64,000 nucleotides of DNA from NCBI GenBank assembly GCA_002753565.1, contig PEAM01000005.1, forward strand, positions 62,001 through 126,000, given 5' to 3'. The translations under genes were made by a program, and so were the position numbers. The stretch comes from Magnetococcales bacterium. Lineage in GTDB: Bacteria > Pseudomonadota > Magnetococcia > Magnetococcales > JADFYX01. Numbering within the stretch: position 1 is the first letter of the stretch; each line of letters starts with the position of its first letter. The notes beneath the pieces were generated by a model. That model was not told the origin of the DNA and ran no database searches. It was given only the letters and a program-made list of their open reading frames with translations. Positions 8,427 to 16,285 of this stretch are shown here, in pieces.

Positions 8427-8630
8427 TTATCCTTTGGAAAATCGGGCGAGACTGCGATTCGGTTGGCCGTTTCCGTTGGATGAACGAATTTCCCGCTCAA
8501 TCACTCGGATCCGGCGCAGAAGATCAGCCTCGGAGCCGTATTCGACGGTTTTGTCATCGAAACGCACACGAAGGGTTCCGGAGGCGTAGGCTCTCTTCAA
8601 GGCGTCCAGTTCGGTCTGGGTCCAGCCCAT
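8427..8630 (-). CDS. gpW-like head-tail joining protein
   Basis: The 67-residue product (MGWTQTELDALKRAYASG, then VEYGSEADLLRRIRVIE) matches the small helical gpW family, which plugs into the portal after packaging. A GTG start at 8657 would add nine residues and overlap the terminase; the ATG at 8630 gives the normal family length of under 70 residues. It lies between large terminase and portal, as in lambda. Confidence 0.82.
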   Translation of the reverse strand: MGWTQTELDALKRAYASGTLRVRFDDKTVEYGSEADLLRRIRVIEREIRSSNGNGQPNRSLARFSKG

Positions 8631-8631
8631 A

Positions 8632-10587
8632 TCAGCGATCCAGCCAGCGGCTGCCACGCCGGTTCAACCATCCAGAGCGGTTGGCTGTTCGGTTTTGCCC
8701 CACCTCCCGGCTTTCCTGCTGTTCCTTTTGATGGCTTTGCATCATCACCGGCTCCTCCAACCGCTTCCACTGTTTTTCTCCGAACCGATCGATCCCGTAG
8801 ATGGCCGCTGCTGCCCGGGCGTAGATCCGACAGTCCAGCGCCTCGTTGCGCCGCCCCGGCTCCTTCTCCCAGGATTGTTTCGGAAATCCCTTCACGATTC
8901 GGGTCACCAATCGCTCAGCGGTCAGTTGCTTGAAGTACTCCTCCGCATACTGGGGAAAGTGGCAATACCCGGGCGCAAACGCCTCACCGTCTGCCAACTC
9001 CTCATCGGAAGGCCGGTCCAGCTTCAACCAGCGATAGAGTTCCGACTTGGCCAACGGCGTGCCGATGGACCAGACTTTCAGTCCTTTCTTCCTGTGCCCG
9101 GCATCGGCCTTGGAGACTGAGAGCAGCAGGGCCGTATCCCTGTCCCGACCCTTGATCGCCACTACGCTTCGTGGCTGTCTCGCCACCGATCCCGACGGTC
9201 CCCAGGTGGCCTGTGGATGAAGGCGAACCCAGTTGTAGACATCCTGGGTGGCATAGCCGGAATCGATACAGAGAACCCGAATTGGCAACCGTTGGCCGGA
9301 GACGTGCGGCCAATCCCTCTCCAGCACCCGGGCCAGTTTTTCCCATACCTCAGGGCGGGCGGTATCTCCATCCAGAACAAAATAATCGATGGACCAGGAC
9401 TCCTTCATCCGGCCCCAGGCAACAACCTCAATTTCAATACGATCTTTCTGAATATCCGCTCCGGCCGTGACAAACAGCCCACCCTTTGGAATGACCCCAA
9501 TTTTGAACAGCTCTCGCCGTTCATAAATCCGAGTCCATTCTGGGGCTTCATGCTCTTCCTCGAAAGGCTCACCCAAAACTGTATTGACAAACCCCTTCAT
9601 CAAATCAGGCGTTTTCTTGGCAGTATCATACATCTCAGCAGCATCCTCCCAAGAAAACCATCCAACAGGGGAATAGAGGCTGTTCAGATGAAATCCTGCT
9701 GTCTTGCCATTACCTGCCGCTGTCGCTCTCCACTGGCCATTTTCCAGCATCCAGGTTTTCTTGTGTTCAGGAATGCTGGCTTCGCAATGCTCACAAGTGT
9801 AGGTGATATCCGCTGGCTTTCCCTCCGGCCAGGAGAGATTGCCAAACTCCAGAGGTTGGTATTCACCGCACTCCGGGCAGGGCACAAAAAACTTTCTCTG
9901 ATCACTGGCCAAATACTCTCGTTCGATTCGAGAGAGCCCTCTGCGATTGGGCGTGCTCACCAAGAGAATCTTCCGGCGTTGGAAGGTGGATGACCGGCGC
10001 TCGGCAAGCAAGATCGGATCACCTTCACCCTCCACATCCCCCGGATAGCCGTCCACCTCATCCAGGAACAGATACCGGGCCGGCATGGAACGAAGTCCCA
10101 CGGCGCTGTTGGCACCGGTGAGAATCAGCACCCCACCGGGAAATTCTTTGCTCAAAACGGTGTTGCCGGAATCCCGGCTCCGGGCTGGTTTCACCAGTTC
10201 CCGCAGAACATCACTCTCCTCGATGAGAGGATCAATACGCTGTTTGGAGTTTCGTTTGGCCAACTCCACCGTCGGAGCCACCGCCATCATGGGGCCGGGG
10301 GCCTGATGGATCACATAGCCAATCCACCCATTACCCGCTTCGGTGCCGCCGACCTGAGCCCCTTTCATGAACACCACCCGCCGCACCGGGGAAGATGGCG
10401 ACAGGCAATCCATGATCTCTTTCAGATAGGGCGTCCGGCTGGTTCGCCACCGTCCCGGCTCCGAAGAGGCGCGTTGGGAGAGCACCCGGTAGCGGTCTGC
10501 CCATTCGGAAACCATGAGCACTGGATCGGGCTTGAGCCCCTCCCGCCAGGCGGCCTTCGCACCCGCTGCATCGTCATCGTTGCGCAC
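8632..10587 (-). CDS. Terminase large subunit (GpA family)
   Basis: The 651-residue protein is a GpA-type DNA-packaging ATPase-nuclease. Near residue 25 is MVSEWADRYRVLS, the family N-terminal signature. A Walker A-like FMKGAQVGGTE lies at 73-83 and Walker B with catalytic acid (LFLDEVDG) at 173-180. A four-cysteine zinc knuckle (CPECGEY and CEHC) lies around 235-270, and the nuclease half carries GADIQKDRIEIEV and CIDSGYAT. The enzyme cuts concatemers at cos and pumps DNA. The start is GTG because a stop lies four codons upstream and no ATG is available. Confidence 0.95.
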   Translation of the reverse strand: MRNDDDAAGAKAAWREGLKPDPVLMVSEWADRYRVLSQRASSEPGRWRTSRTPYLKEIMDCLSPSSPVRRVVFMKGAQVGGTEAGNGWIGYVIHQAPGPMMAVAPTVELAKRNSKQRIDPLIEESDVLRELVKPARSRDSGNTVLSKEFPGGVLILTGANSAVGLRSMPARYLFLDEVDGYPGDVEGEGDPILLAERRSSTFQRRKILLVSTPNRRGLSRIEREYLASDQRKFFVPCPECGEYQPLEFGNLSWPEGKPADITYTCEHCEASIPEHKKTWMLENGQWRATAAGNGKTAGFHLNSLYSPVGWFSWEDAAEMYDTAKKTPDLMKGFVNTVLGEPFEEEHEAPEWTRIYERRELFKIGVIPKGGLFVTAGADIQKDRIEIEVVAWGRMKESWSIDYFVLDGDTARPEVWEKLARVLERDWPHVSGQRLPIRVLCIDSGYATQDVYNWVRLHPQATWGPSGSVARQPRSVVAIKGRDRDTALLLSVSKADAGHRKKGLKVWSIGTPLAKSELYRWLKLDRPSDEELADGEAFAPGYCHFPQYAEEYFKQLTAERLVTRIVKGFPKQSWEKEPGRRNEALDCRIYARAAAAIYGIDRFGEKQWKRLEEPVMMQSHQKEQQESREVGQNRTANRSGWLNRRGSRWLDR

Positions 10588-10696
10588 ATCTCCGAGCCGT
10601 TAAAAAAAGTGATGAAAAAGCAGAGTATTACCTGGATATGATCAGTGAAGCGATGGCTATATGGCGTTAACAGCAACGCCAAAGGGAGAGACCAAA

Positions 10697-10918
10697 ATGG
10701 CCAAGTTTTTCATCACCATGACCCGCCAGATCACTATCCAGGCCCAAGTGGATATCGAAGCCGCAACCGAAGAGGAGGCGCGGGAAAAAGTCCTGGAGTT
10801 GGCCTCCTGGGACAACGCCCGCGACAACCGCGCAAACGGCATCGAATGGGAGTCCGATCGCATTCGTTGGCTGGACGCCACCGACCCGGATATCAACCGG
10901 GTGGTAGAGCTGGACTGA
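10697..10918 (+). CDS. Small hypothetical protein (moron-like)
   Basis: A 73-residue protein, MAKFFITMTRQITIQAQVDIEA with an ETEEEAREKVLELA-like helix, on the opposite strand to the late operon. The alternating strand-helix pattern with conserved EAATEEEAREKV is common in small phage proteins of unknown role. The ATG at 10697 follows GGGAG at eight bases. It is first of three rightward genes lodged between the large terminase and the IHF-like gene. Confidence 0.6.
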   Translation: MAKFFITMTRQITIQAQVDIEAATEEEAREKVLELASWDNARDNRANGIEWESDRIRWLDATDPDINRVVELD

Positions 10919-10972
10919 CCGACCCAACACCGGGGCGGTTGGCCCGCCCCGCCAACTTGAAGGAGACCAAAC

Positions 10973-11473
10973 ATGAACCTGACCGACACCCAGAAAACCA
11001 TCCTTGAAGCCGCCGTCACCCGCCCGGACGGCGATATCAACCCCTTGCCGGAACGGATCAAAGGCGGTGCAGCCATCAAGGTGATCACCGCCCTGGAAAA
11101 AAAAGGGCTGATCTTTGATGCCAGCCTCAACCCGCCATACCGCAATTGGCGCATCAGCGACGAAGGCTACCGCGCCATCGGCCTGGAACCACCGGCAACG
11201 GATAGCAAAGAGGAACCGGATACCGAAACCAAGCCGGCCCGCAAAACAAGAGCAGGCACCAAACAGGCCCGAATCATCGAAATGATGAAACGGCCTGAAG
11301 GCACCACGATTGAGCAGATCAGCCATGCTACCGGCTGGAATGCCAATTCGACCCGGGGATTTATTTCCGGAACACTCAGAAAACGTCTGGGCCTGAATAT
11401 TATCAAGCAACGGGTATCCCATGTCGGACCCAACGCACAGGGCAGCTACACCACCTACAGAATAGAGGAGTAA
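10973..11473 (+). CDS. DUF3489 winged-helix protein
   Basis: The 166-residue protein has two DNA-binding-like halves. The N-terminal half (TDTQKTILEAAVTR, IKVITALEKKGLI, YRAIGLE) resembles a winged helix. The basic linker KPARKTRAGTKQARIIEMM leads to a C-terminal DUF3489-type domain (EGTTIEQISHATGWNANSTRGFISGTL ending near YRIEE, quoted in part). DUF3489 proteins are frequent in proteobacterial prophages; their target is unknown. GAAGGAGACC precedes the ATG. Antisense to the late operon, so probably expressed in the lysogen. Confidence 0.8.
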   Translation: MNLTDTQKTILEAAVTRPDGDINPLPERIKGGAAIKVITALEKKGLIFDASLNPPYRNWRISDEGYRAIGLEPPATDSKEEPDTETKPARKTRAGTKQARIIEMMKRPEGTTIEQISHATGWNANSTRGFISGTLRKRLGLNIIKQRVSHVGPNAQGSYTTYRIEE

Positions 11474-11478
11474 ACACG

Positions 11479-11685
11479 ATGGCGACCAAACCTTTTACGG
11501 TGGTGGGCTATACCATCGGTCAACATTACGCTGCATTTTTTGAATGGACTTGGGCCGCAACCCCAAAAAGCGCCATCAAAAAGGTCGGACCGACGGTGTT
11601 GGATCCGAATGACGAAGAGGCGGATTTTATCATTTGCGCGGTGCTGGCCGGACATCAAGAAGATTTGACTCCCGACGATTACTGA
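11479..11685 (+). CDS. Small hypothetical protein
   Basis: The 68-residue product (MATKPFTVVGYTIGQHYAAF, ending in an acidic tail with DLTPDDY) follows the DUF3489 gene after six bases and is probably co-transcribed with it. A GAGGAG site overlaps the upstream stop. I do not recognise the family; the FTVVGYTIG and ICAVLAGH segments suggest a small beta-sheet fold. Confidence 0.6.
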   Translation: MATKPFTVVGYTIGQHYAAFFEWTWAATPKSAIKKVGPTVLDPNDEEADFIICAVLAGHQEDLTPDDY

Positions 11686-11752
11686 TTTTTACAACCTTCA
11701 ACCAGAAACAATCCGGCATTGGCTGGGTGTTTCTGCTGGGATTTTACAAGAT

Positions 11753-12040
11753 TCAGTTATTTACCCGCTCCCGCAGAATGGTTGAGGGTTTGAAGCTGAT
11801 CACGTTTCTGGCCGTGACCTCAATCTGTTCACCGGTTTTGGGATTCCGTCCCATCCGGGCACTTTTACTGCGTACCAGGAAATTGCCAAAACCGGGCAAT
11901 TTGATGTCGTTACCCTTTTCCAACTCTTCCCGAATCGTCTCAAACAGGACCTCCACCAGTTCCTGAACCTCCCTTTTTGGAGAATCCAACTCCCGGCAGA
12001 GAGCTTCGATCAGATCGTTTTTGGTGGTAGATGCGTTCAT
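11753..12040 (-). CDS. IHF/HU-family DNA-bending protein
   Basis: The 95-residue protein shows the full HU/IHF fold: MNASTTKNDLIEALCRE, an FETIREELEKGNDIKLPGFG dimer region, and the MGRNPKTGEQIEV arm whose RNPKTG motif carries the intercalating proline. It looks closest to IHF alpha. IHF bends DNA at att and cos sites of many phages. The ATG at 12040 has no clear ribosome site; a TTG 12 codons upstream is the alternative. Its place among the packaging genes suggests a role at cos or in replication. Confidence 0.88.
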   Translation of the reverse strand: MNASTTKNDLIEALCRELDSPKREVQELVEVLFETIREELEKGNDIKLPGFGNFLVRSKSARMGRNPKTGEQIEVTARNVISFKPSTILRERVNN

Positions 12041-12093
12041 GGAAAAGAATCTACAGTCAACTGCATCATTTTGCAATCGTTCATGAAATGGAT

Positions 12094-13440
12094 CTATTTA
12101 TCGATCTTGACACCCCGTTCCGCCGCCACATCCTCAAACCGTTTCCCGCCCGATCCCTCCAGATAGACAATCTTGCCAGTAGCCTGAATGAACCGCTTCA
12201 CCGCCACGTCCACATACACAGGTGAAATCTCTACTGCGTAGACCCGCCGTCCCGTCATCTCCCCGGCCATGATCTGGCTGCCACTGCCGGAAAACGGCTC
12301 GTAACAAAGTCCGCCCGGTTTGACATGTTGTTTCATGGGAATGGCGAAGCAGTCCAACGGTTTCGGCGTCGGGTGGTCTGGGCGTTCGTCACCCTCCAAC
12401 CCGGCGATTGGCCAGATGGTGGAGAGGTATTCGTCACTGACACGTGGTGGGCGGTTGCCCTTGATCCAGCCGAAAAAACAGGGTTCATGACCCCACAGAT
12501 AGTGGGTCCTTGTCATCACCGCCCGATTCTTGGACCATATGATCTGCTGATGGACGAAAGCCCCGAATTTTTCCCAGACGGCCTCCAGCATAGCTTGCCG
12601 CTTGGAGGCGTGCCAGCAATAAAAAGCTGCATCTTTCTCAATGGCGTGATCGATGGCATTCTTGATGAACCCCTCGTAGAGTTCCGGTCCCTGGGATGAG
12701 TCATCCCACGTCACCCCATAGGTGGCCGACCAGTCCTTGTTGCCGTGGGATCCGGTGGATCCGCTTTCGGCATCCTTGGCCTTGTGCCGCTTGTTGGGTG
12801 GGTGGTTCGTGCCATCGTAATCGACGAGATAGGGCGGATCGGTAGCGAAGAGGGCGGCCCGTTCGCCGTTCATCAGGCGGATGACGTCATCGGCAATAAG
12901 GCTGCTACCACAGAGCAGGCGGTGTTCGCCCAGCACCCACAGATCGCCCGGCTGGCTGACCGGGGTGACCGGCGGTTCGGGAACGGGTTCTTCACCGCCA
13001 TGGGCTGCGTCGCCATCTCCATCATCCAATCCATCCAGCAAATCGGCCAGTTCTTCATCGGAGAAGCCGATCATGTCGAGGTCAAAATCGGCCTCTTGTA
13101 GTTCGTTCAGTTCCAGCTTGAGCAGATCGTTGTCCCAATCCGCCCAGTTGGCCGACTGGTTGGCCAGCAGGCGGAACGCCTTGATCTGGGTTTCGTTAAG
13201 ATCATCGGCCAGCACTACCGGCACGCTCTCCAGTTCCAGCCGTCGGGCCGCCTTCAGCCGCAGATGACCGTCCACCACGGTGCCGTCGCTGCGCACCACC
13301 ACCGGAATACGAAAGCCGAACTCCTTGATGGCGGCGCACATGCGGTCCACCACATCGTCGTTCTTGCGCGGGTTGCGGGCATAGGGAATCAGCCGGTCGA
13401 GGGGCCACTGCTCCATGACCAGGTTGCCGATAGGGTCCAT
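12094..13440 (-). CDS. ParB-domain/DNA adenine or cytosine-N4 methyltransferase fusion
   Basis: The 448-residue protein has an N-terminal ParB/Sulfiredoxin-like domain (LIPYARNPRKNDDVVDRM, VVDGHLRLKAARRL), an acidic linker with PEPPVTP, and a C-terminal amino-methyltransferase with the catalytic DPPYLVDYDG motif and the SAM-binding CYEPFSGSGSQIMAGE motif. This permuted (beta-class) layout is common in phages and may protect phage DNA from restriction. It starts at an ATG after GGAG, overlapping the end of the small terminase gene. The site specificity cannot be read from sequence. Confidence 0.92.
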   Translation of the reverse strand: MDPIGNLVMEQWPLDRLIPYARNPRKNDDVVDRMCAAIKEFGFRIPVVVRSDGTVVDGHLRLKAARRLELESVPVVLADDLNETQIKAFRLLANQSANWADWDNDLLKLELNELQEADFDLDMIGFSDEELADLLDGLDDGDGDAAHGGEEPVPEPPVTPVSQPGDLWVLGEHRLLCGSSLIADDVIRLMNGERAALFATDPPYLVDYDGTNHPPNKRHKAKDAESGSTGSHGNKDWSATYGVTWDDSSQGPELYEGFIKNAIDHAIEKDAAFYCWHASKRQAMLEAVWEKFGAFVHQQIIWSKNRAVMTRTHYLWGHEPCFFGWIKGNRPPRVSDEYLSTIWPIAGLEGDERPDHPTPKPLDCFAIPMKQHVKPGGLCYEPFSGSGSQIMAGEMTGRRVYAVEISPVYVDVAVKRFIQATGKIVYLEGSGGKRFEDVAAERGVKIDK

Positions 13441-13442
13441 GT

Positions 13443-14000
13443 TCACTCCAATTCCAACGGGGTATTGACAATATCCATGAGAAGTTCCCGGACATACCTG
13501 TCCAGGGCGACGTGCATAAGGTGGGTGTCCACACCCAGTTCCGCCGCCATCTCCGGTGCAACTCGTGATGGCCAGTTCTGGATCATGTCCCGAAGCTGGC
13601 GGGCCAGCTTGAAGACCTTGGCGTTGTACGCCTCTTTGCTGACCAAGCTTTCCTTGAGTCTTTCCAGTTCAATCTTTCGGTGTTGCGCCCGCATGACCAT
13701 GTCGGCGGTCCGGGCCTGCATGTAGGTTCCGCTTGCTCCCGGCGGTTGACCGGTTTCATGCACTGTTTCGCGAACCGAATTTATGGCGGTCTCAGGAACG
13801 GGTTTCATTCCTTCGCGCCTGGAACCCCGTTGCTTGGCCGGATCGGTGTTACGGCCCCATTGGGACCGAACCCGTTCCGGATTCCAGGAACCGTCCGGCT
13901 CCCGTTGGATACGACCAGATTTTTCCGCCTTGCGGATGGCTCCTTCAGAAACGCCTAAGGCTTGAGCCAGTTCCCGATTGCTCGTTTTAAATCCGGTCAT
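13443..14000 (-). CDS. Terminase small subunit-like protein
   Basis: The 185-residue protein begins with an HTH (MTGFKTSNRELAQALGVSEG, AIRKAEKSGRI), followed by a basic linker and helices with RTADMVMRAQHRKIELERLK, the arrangement of Nu1-like small terminases. These bind repeated sites at cos and hand the DNA to the large subunit. The region just upstream carries six TGCGTAC repeats, which fit as its binding sites. Unusually, a methyltransferase, an IHF-like gene and three opposite-strand genes separate it from the large terminase. Confidence 0.72.
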   Translation of the reverse strand: MTGFKTSNRELAQALGVSEGAIRKAEKSGRIQREPDGSWNPERVRSQWGRNTDPAKQRGSRREGMKPVPETAINSVRETVHETGQPPGASGTYMQARTADMVMRAQHRKIELERLKESLVSKEAYNAKVFKLARQLRDMIQNWPSRVAPEMAAELGVDTHLMHVALDRYVRELLMDIVNTPLELE

Positions 14001-14240
14001 TGACTGCGTACCTCGAGTGCGTACCGGGTGCGTACCAAAATTGTTTGGTACGCACCCTGGAAATGTGTGTAATGATTTGTTATTAAAAGAAAAAAAATAA
14101 TCAACGGTGCGTACTGCGTACCCAAAATTTCACCCTGTCAGTAGCGAAATTCGGCGCGTTTGGCATGCGCTCTCAAAGAGTGCCAGGAAGGAACCAAAAA
14201 TCAATGAGTTACGGTGATTATGAGCGTTGTTCATAATTGT
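14001..14240. other. Candidate cos/packaging region with TGCGTAC repeats
   Basis: No gene lies here. Six copies of TGCGTAC occur: starts at 14005, 14018, 14029, 14108 and 14115, plus an inverted copy at 14048-14054. The third and the inverted copy sit in a perfect 14-bp inverted repeat (14026-14039 and 14044-14057, four-base loop). A 19-base string AGTGCCAGGAAGGAACCAA (14179-14197) and an upstream TAGCGAAAT recur in the ssrA island. An AT-rich hairpin (14217-14237) precedes a T-run. In lambda, cosB repeats bound by the small terminase lie between cosN and the terminase genes; the same order is seen here. The function is inferred. Confidence 0.55.
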
Positions 14241-14257
14241 TTTTTTACTCATTTTGG

Positions 14258-14629
14258 TCACCAGGATTCAACCAAAACCGTACTCTTTTCCTGTTTTCTA
14301 GATGAGGTTCCTTTGTCGGTCTTCATGCCAGAACAGACATCCTCAACCCGTTTGATTCGTCCTTCCAGACCTTTGATTACTTGGTCACGAAGAGCAAAAT
14401 CCCGGTTGGCGTCAGCCGTCCGATAGCGATCAGCTGATGCATCATCGACCCGAGCAGCCAGTGCATCAACCCGTCCACTGAGGATCGCCAGTTCAACCCG
14501 CATCTCCTCAATGGTAGTGAGTTGCCAAGCCATTAGGCCTGCAACACCGATGGTAAGGATGGTTTGTATGTGGCGCTCTACACCGCTTTGGCGGCGTTCG
14601 TTGCCGTACTCTTGATCCAAGATGGTCAT
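14258..14629 (-). CDS. Membrane-anchored coiled-coil protein of the lysis block
   Basis: The 123-residue protein has one membrane segment near residues 20-40 (HIQTILTIGVAGLMAWQL) followed by a predicted coiled coil (MRVELAILSGRVDALAARVD) and a charged tail. This single-pass, N-in/C-out layout is common for phage spanin-like or holin-accessory proteins. Its start ATG overlaps the stop of an open frame running in from the holin side (ATGA). A precise function is not recognised. Confidence 0.6.
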   Translation of the reverse strand: MTILDQEYGNERRQSGVERHIQTILTIGVAGLMAWQLTTIEEMRVELAILSGRVDALAARVDDASADRYRTADANRDFALRDQVIKGLEGRIKRVEDVCSGMKTDKGTSSRKQEKSTVLVESW

Positions 14630-14744
14630 GAGGGTGCTCCTTTTTCTCCGACAAAGACGAAGAGGATTTTCCCCTTGTCCAGGCAGGTGATAATGTGACG
14701 TAATTTATTCTGGATGGTGGCTGGATCGACGGTATAGGCAGAGC

Positions 14745-15140
14745 TTATTTCGTTCTTCCAGACTGTTTTTCCCAGGTGCGCAAGCCCGCCAGTCCCAGCA
14801 TGGCGACTACCAGTTCCTGCATGTAATTCAACGGCAGTTCTGGACCCGGCCTGCCGCTCCACCACTGGATAATGGGGTTGATGACGTAGGCGAACCCAAG
14901 GCCGACACCGCAGATCCAACCCAGGAAGGGCCTCCAGCCGGCGACGAACACCGAGCGGTGAGCCGCCTCGATCTTGTTCAACTCCACCTGCAACGCTGCG
15001 GGCTGTTGGGCCAGACGGGTAAGGATGGCCTGTTTGTCCAGGCGTTCCTCGTCGGAGGTGAAGAGGGAATCCAACGCTTTGCCCACTGCCTCGATGGGTT
15101 GAGCCGCCGAACCACCGATTATTTTATCCAAGATGCCCAT
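14745..15140 (-). CDS. Holin, 3TM GTA-type
   Basis: The 131-residue protein matches the GTA_holin_3TM pattern: an amphipathic N-terminus with EERLDKQAILTRLAQQP, then membrane segments FVAGWRPFLGWICGVGLGF, YVINPIIQWW and LVVAMLGLAGL. Holins make the inner-membrane lesion that releases endolysin. The gene lies three bases downstream of the M15 peptidase gene, forming a lysis cassette. Confidence 0.8.
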   Translation of the reverse strand: MGILDKIIGGSAAQPIEAVGKALDSLFTSDEERLDKQAILTRLAQQPAALQVELNKIEAAHRSVFVAGWRPFLGWICGVGLGFAYVINPIIQWWSGRPGPELPLNYMQELVVAMLGLAGLRTWEKQSGRTK

Positions 15141-15143
15141 GGC

Positions 15144-15536
15144 TCAATAGCTCCACACCGTGGGGCGGGGTCGTCCCGGACCATTTTCAATGGTATCCAG
15201 ATGGATGAAACGTTTATTGTGGGGGCCGCGCTGACTGATGCCGAGTCCGGTGAAATTGTGGAGATAGGCCAGAGCCAGCAGATCGAAAGCGTTTTGACCG
15301 GAAACGGCTATATCTACCGACTTGCCGGTAACGTGAGGACCTGCGAATCCAGTGCTTGAAACCTGAGCGTTGTGGTTGGGGCACCGGAATGCCGAGGTGA
15401 CTGTCATGGGCTTGTCGAAGGTAACCCGAAGCTGCTCAAGCCGATCCATGAAATCGGCATCCATATCCATCTGGCCACAGCCGCATTGACAGGTTAGTTC
15501 GGATTGTGAGAAGTGCGGCCAGGGGGTATCGGACAT
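15144..15536 (-). CDS. M15-family D,D-peptidase endolysin
   Basis: The 130-residue protein starts MSDTPWPHFSQSELTCQCG and carries VTSAFRCPNHNAQV, HVTGKSVDIAV (zinc His and Asp) and RFIHLDT (third ligand), the signature of peptidase M15A. These enzymes cut peptidoglycan cross-links and serve as phage endolysins. The frame is open further upstream, but GGAGACCGAAA precedes the ATG at 15536 and the upstream part would read through a terminator hairpin. Confidence 0.87.
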   Translation of the reverse strand: MSDTPWPHFSQSELTCQCGCGQMDMDADFMDRLEQLRVTFDKPMTVTSAFRCPNHNAQVSSTGFAGPHVTGKSVDIAVSGQNAFDLLALAYLHNFTGLGISQRGPHNKRFIHLDTIENGPGRPRPTVWSY

Positions 15537-15548
15537 TTTCGGTCTCCA

Positions 15549-15590
15549 GAAACAAGAAAACCCGCCACCGAGAAGCCCGGGGCGGGTTTG
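15549..15590 (-). terminator. Intrinsic terminator between early and lysis genes
   Basis: The minus strand forms a stem of AAACCCGCC with GGCGGGTTT (15581-15589 and 15558-15566) around a 14-base loop, followed by TTTTCTTGTTT. It would end transcription coming from the replication block just before the endolysin gene, so the lysis genes may need antitermination or their own promoter. Confidence 0.65.
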
Positions 15591-15693
15591 ATAAGCGCCT
15601 TGTGCGCATGAATCCAATTTTGAGAAGAATTATGGCAAATCTTATCTCGGTTGTCGCGTAAAATATGGTTGCAACCGATTTGTTGCCAATCAT

Positions 15694-16077
15694 CTACTTT
15701 CGGTGGAAGTTGATAAGCGCCGTCAATTTCCGCATGACAGCTTTCCATTCCCGCCAGACTGTGGTGCGATGAACGCCCAGCATTGATCCAATCAGTTTCC
15801 GGTTGATGCCGCAAGCCACCGCCCAGGCCAGTTTGGTCTCATCCGGTTCAAGCCATCGGAACCAGCCGAGGGTTTCATCCATCCGGTCGATTGCATCCGG
15901 TGATGGCGGCCCCAGGCGTACCCGAGTTTTCTCATCACCGTAATCACCCCAAACCGGAATCGTCTCCGGCCAGTTGGATTTGAGCCGATGGATTTTTTCT
16001 TCCGGCAACCGTTTGATGGTTGCCGCAGCCTCTTTCAATCGCTCTGCCACCTGATTGGTGGTCATTTTCTTAGCCAT
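15694..16077 (-). CDS. DUF6362-like HTH protein
   Basis: The 127-residue protein starts MAKKMTTNQVAERLKEAAAT and has a PSPDAIDRMDETLGWFRWL segment and a C-terminal HTH (INRKLIGSMLGVHRTTVWREWK). This pattern is found in phage proteins located at the end of the replication block, near the lysis genes, and may regulate late transcription; that role is inference. The ATG follows GGGAGG at five bases. Confidence 0.7.
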   Translation of the reverse strand: MAKKMTTNQVAERLKEAAATIKRLPEEKIHRLKSNWPETIPVWGDYGDEKTRVRLGPPSPDAIDRMDETLGWFRWLEPDETKLAWAVACGINRKLIGSMLGVHRTTVWREWKAVMRKLTALINFHRK

Positions 16078-16285
16078 GGTGACCTCCCTGGCGGCGACCC
16101 CGCCCATACAGCTTTTCTCCAAGGTTCCGTACCAGTTCCCGTTCCGGCCACGAGAGCCTGTCATCATCGACCGACACCACGAGAATGCCATGCCGGTTCC
16201 AGCCGAAAACCTTGGTTGGCTCGGCGTTGATGGTCACCCCCTGCATACGGGACAGGGAAGAACGTGGAGGTTGCGGGCCGCTCAT
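16070..16285 (-). CDS. Small hypothetical phage protein
   Basis: The 71-residue protein (INAEPTKVFGWNRHGILVVS in its middle) starts with an ATGA overlap on the RuvC-like gene and overlaps the next gene by eight bases, so it is firmly inside the operon. The basic C-terminus is rich in G, R and H. Family unknown to me. Confidence 0.6.
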   Translation of the reverse strand: MSGPQPPRSSLSRMQGVTINAEPTKVFGWNRHGILVVSVDDDRLSWPERELVRNLGEKLYGRGRRQGGHHG

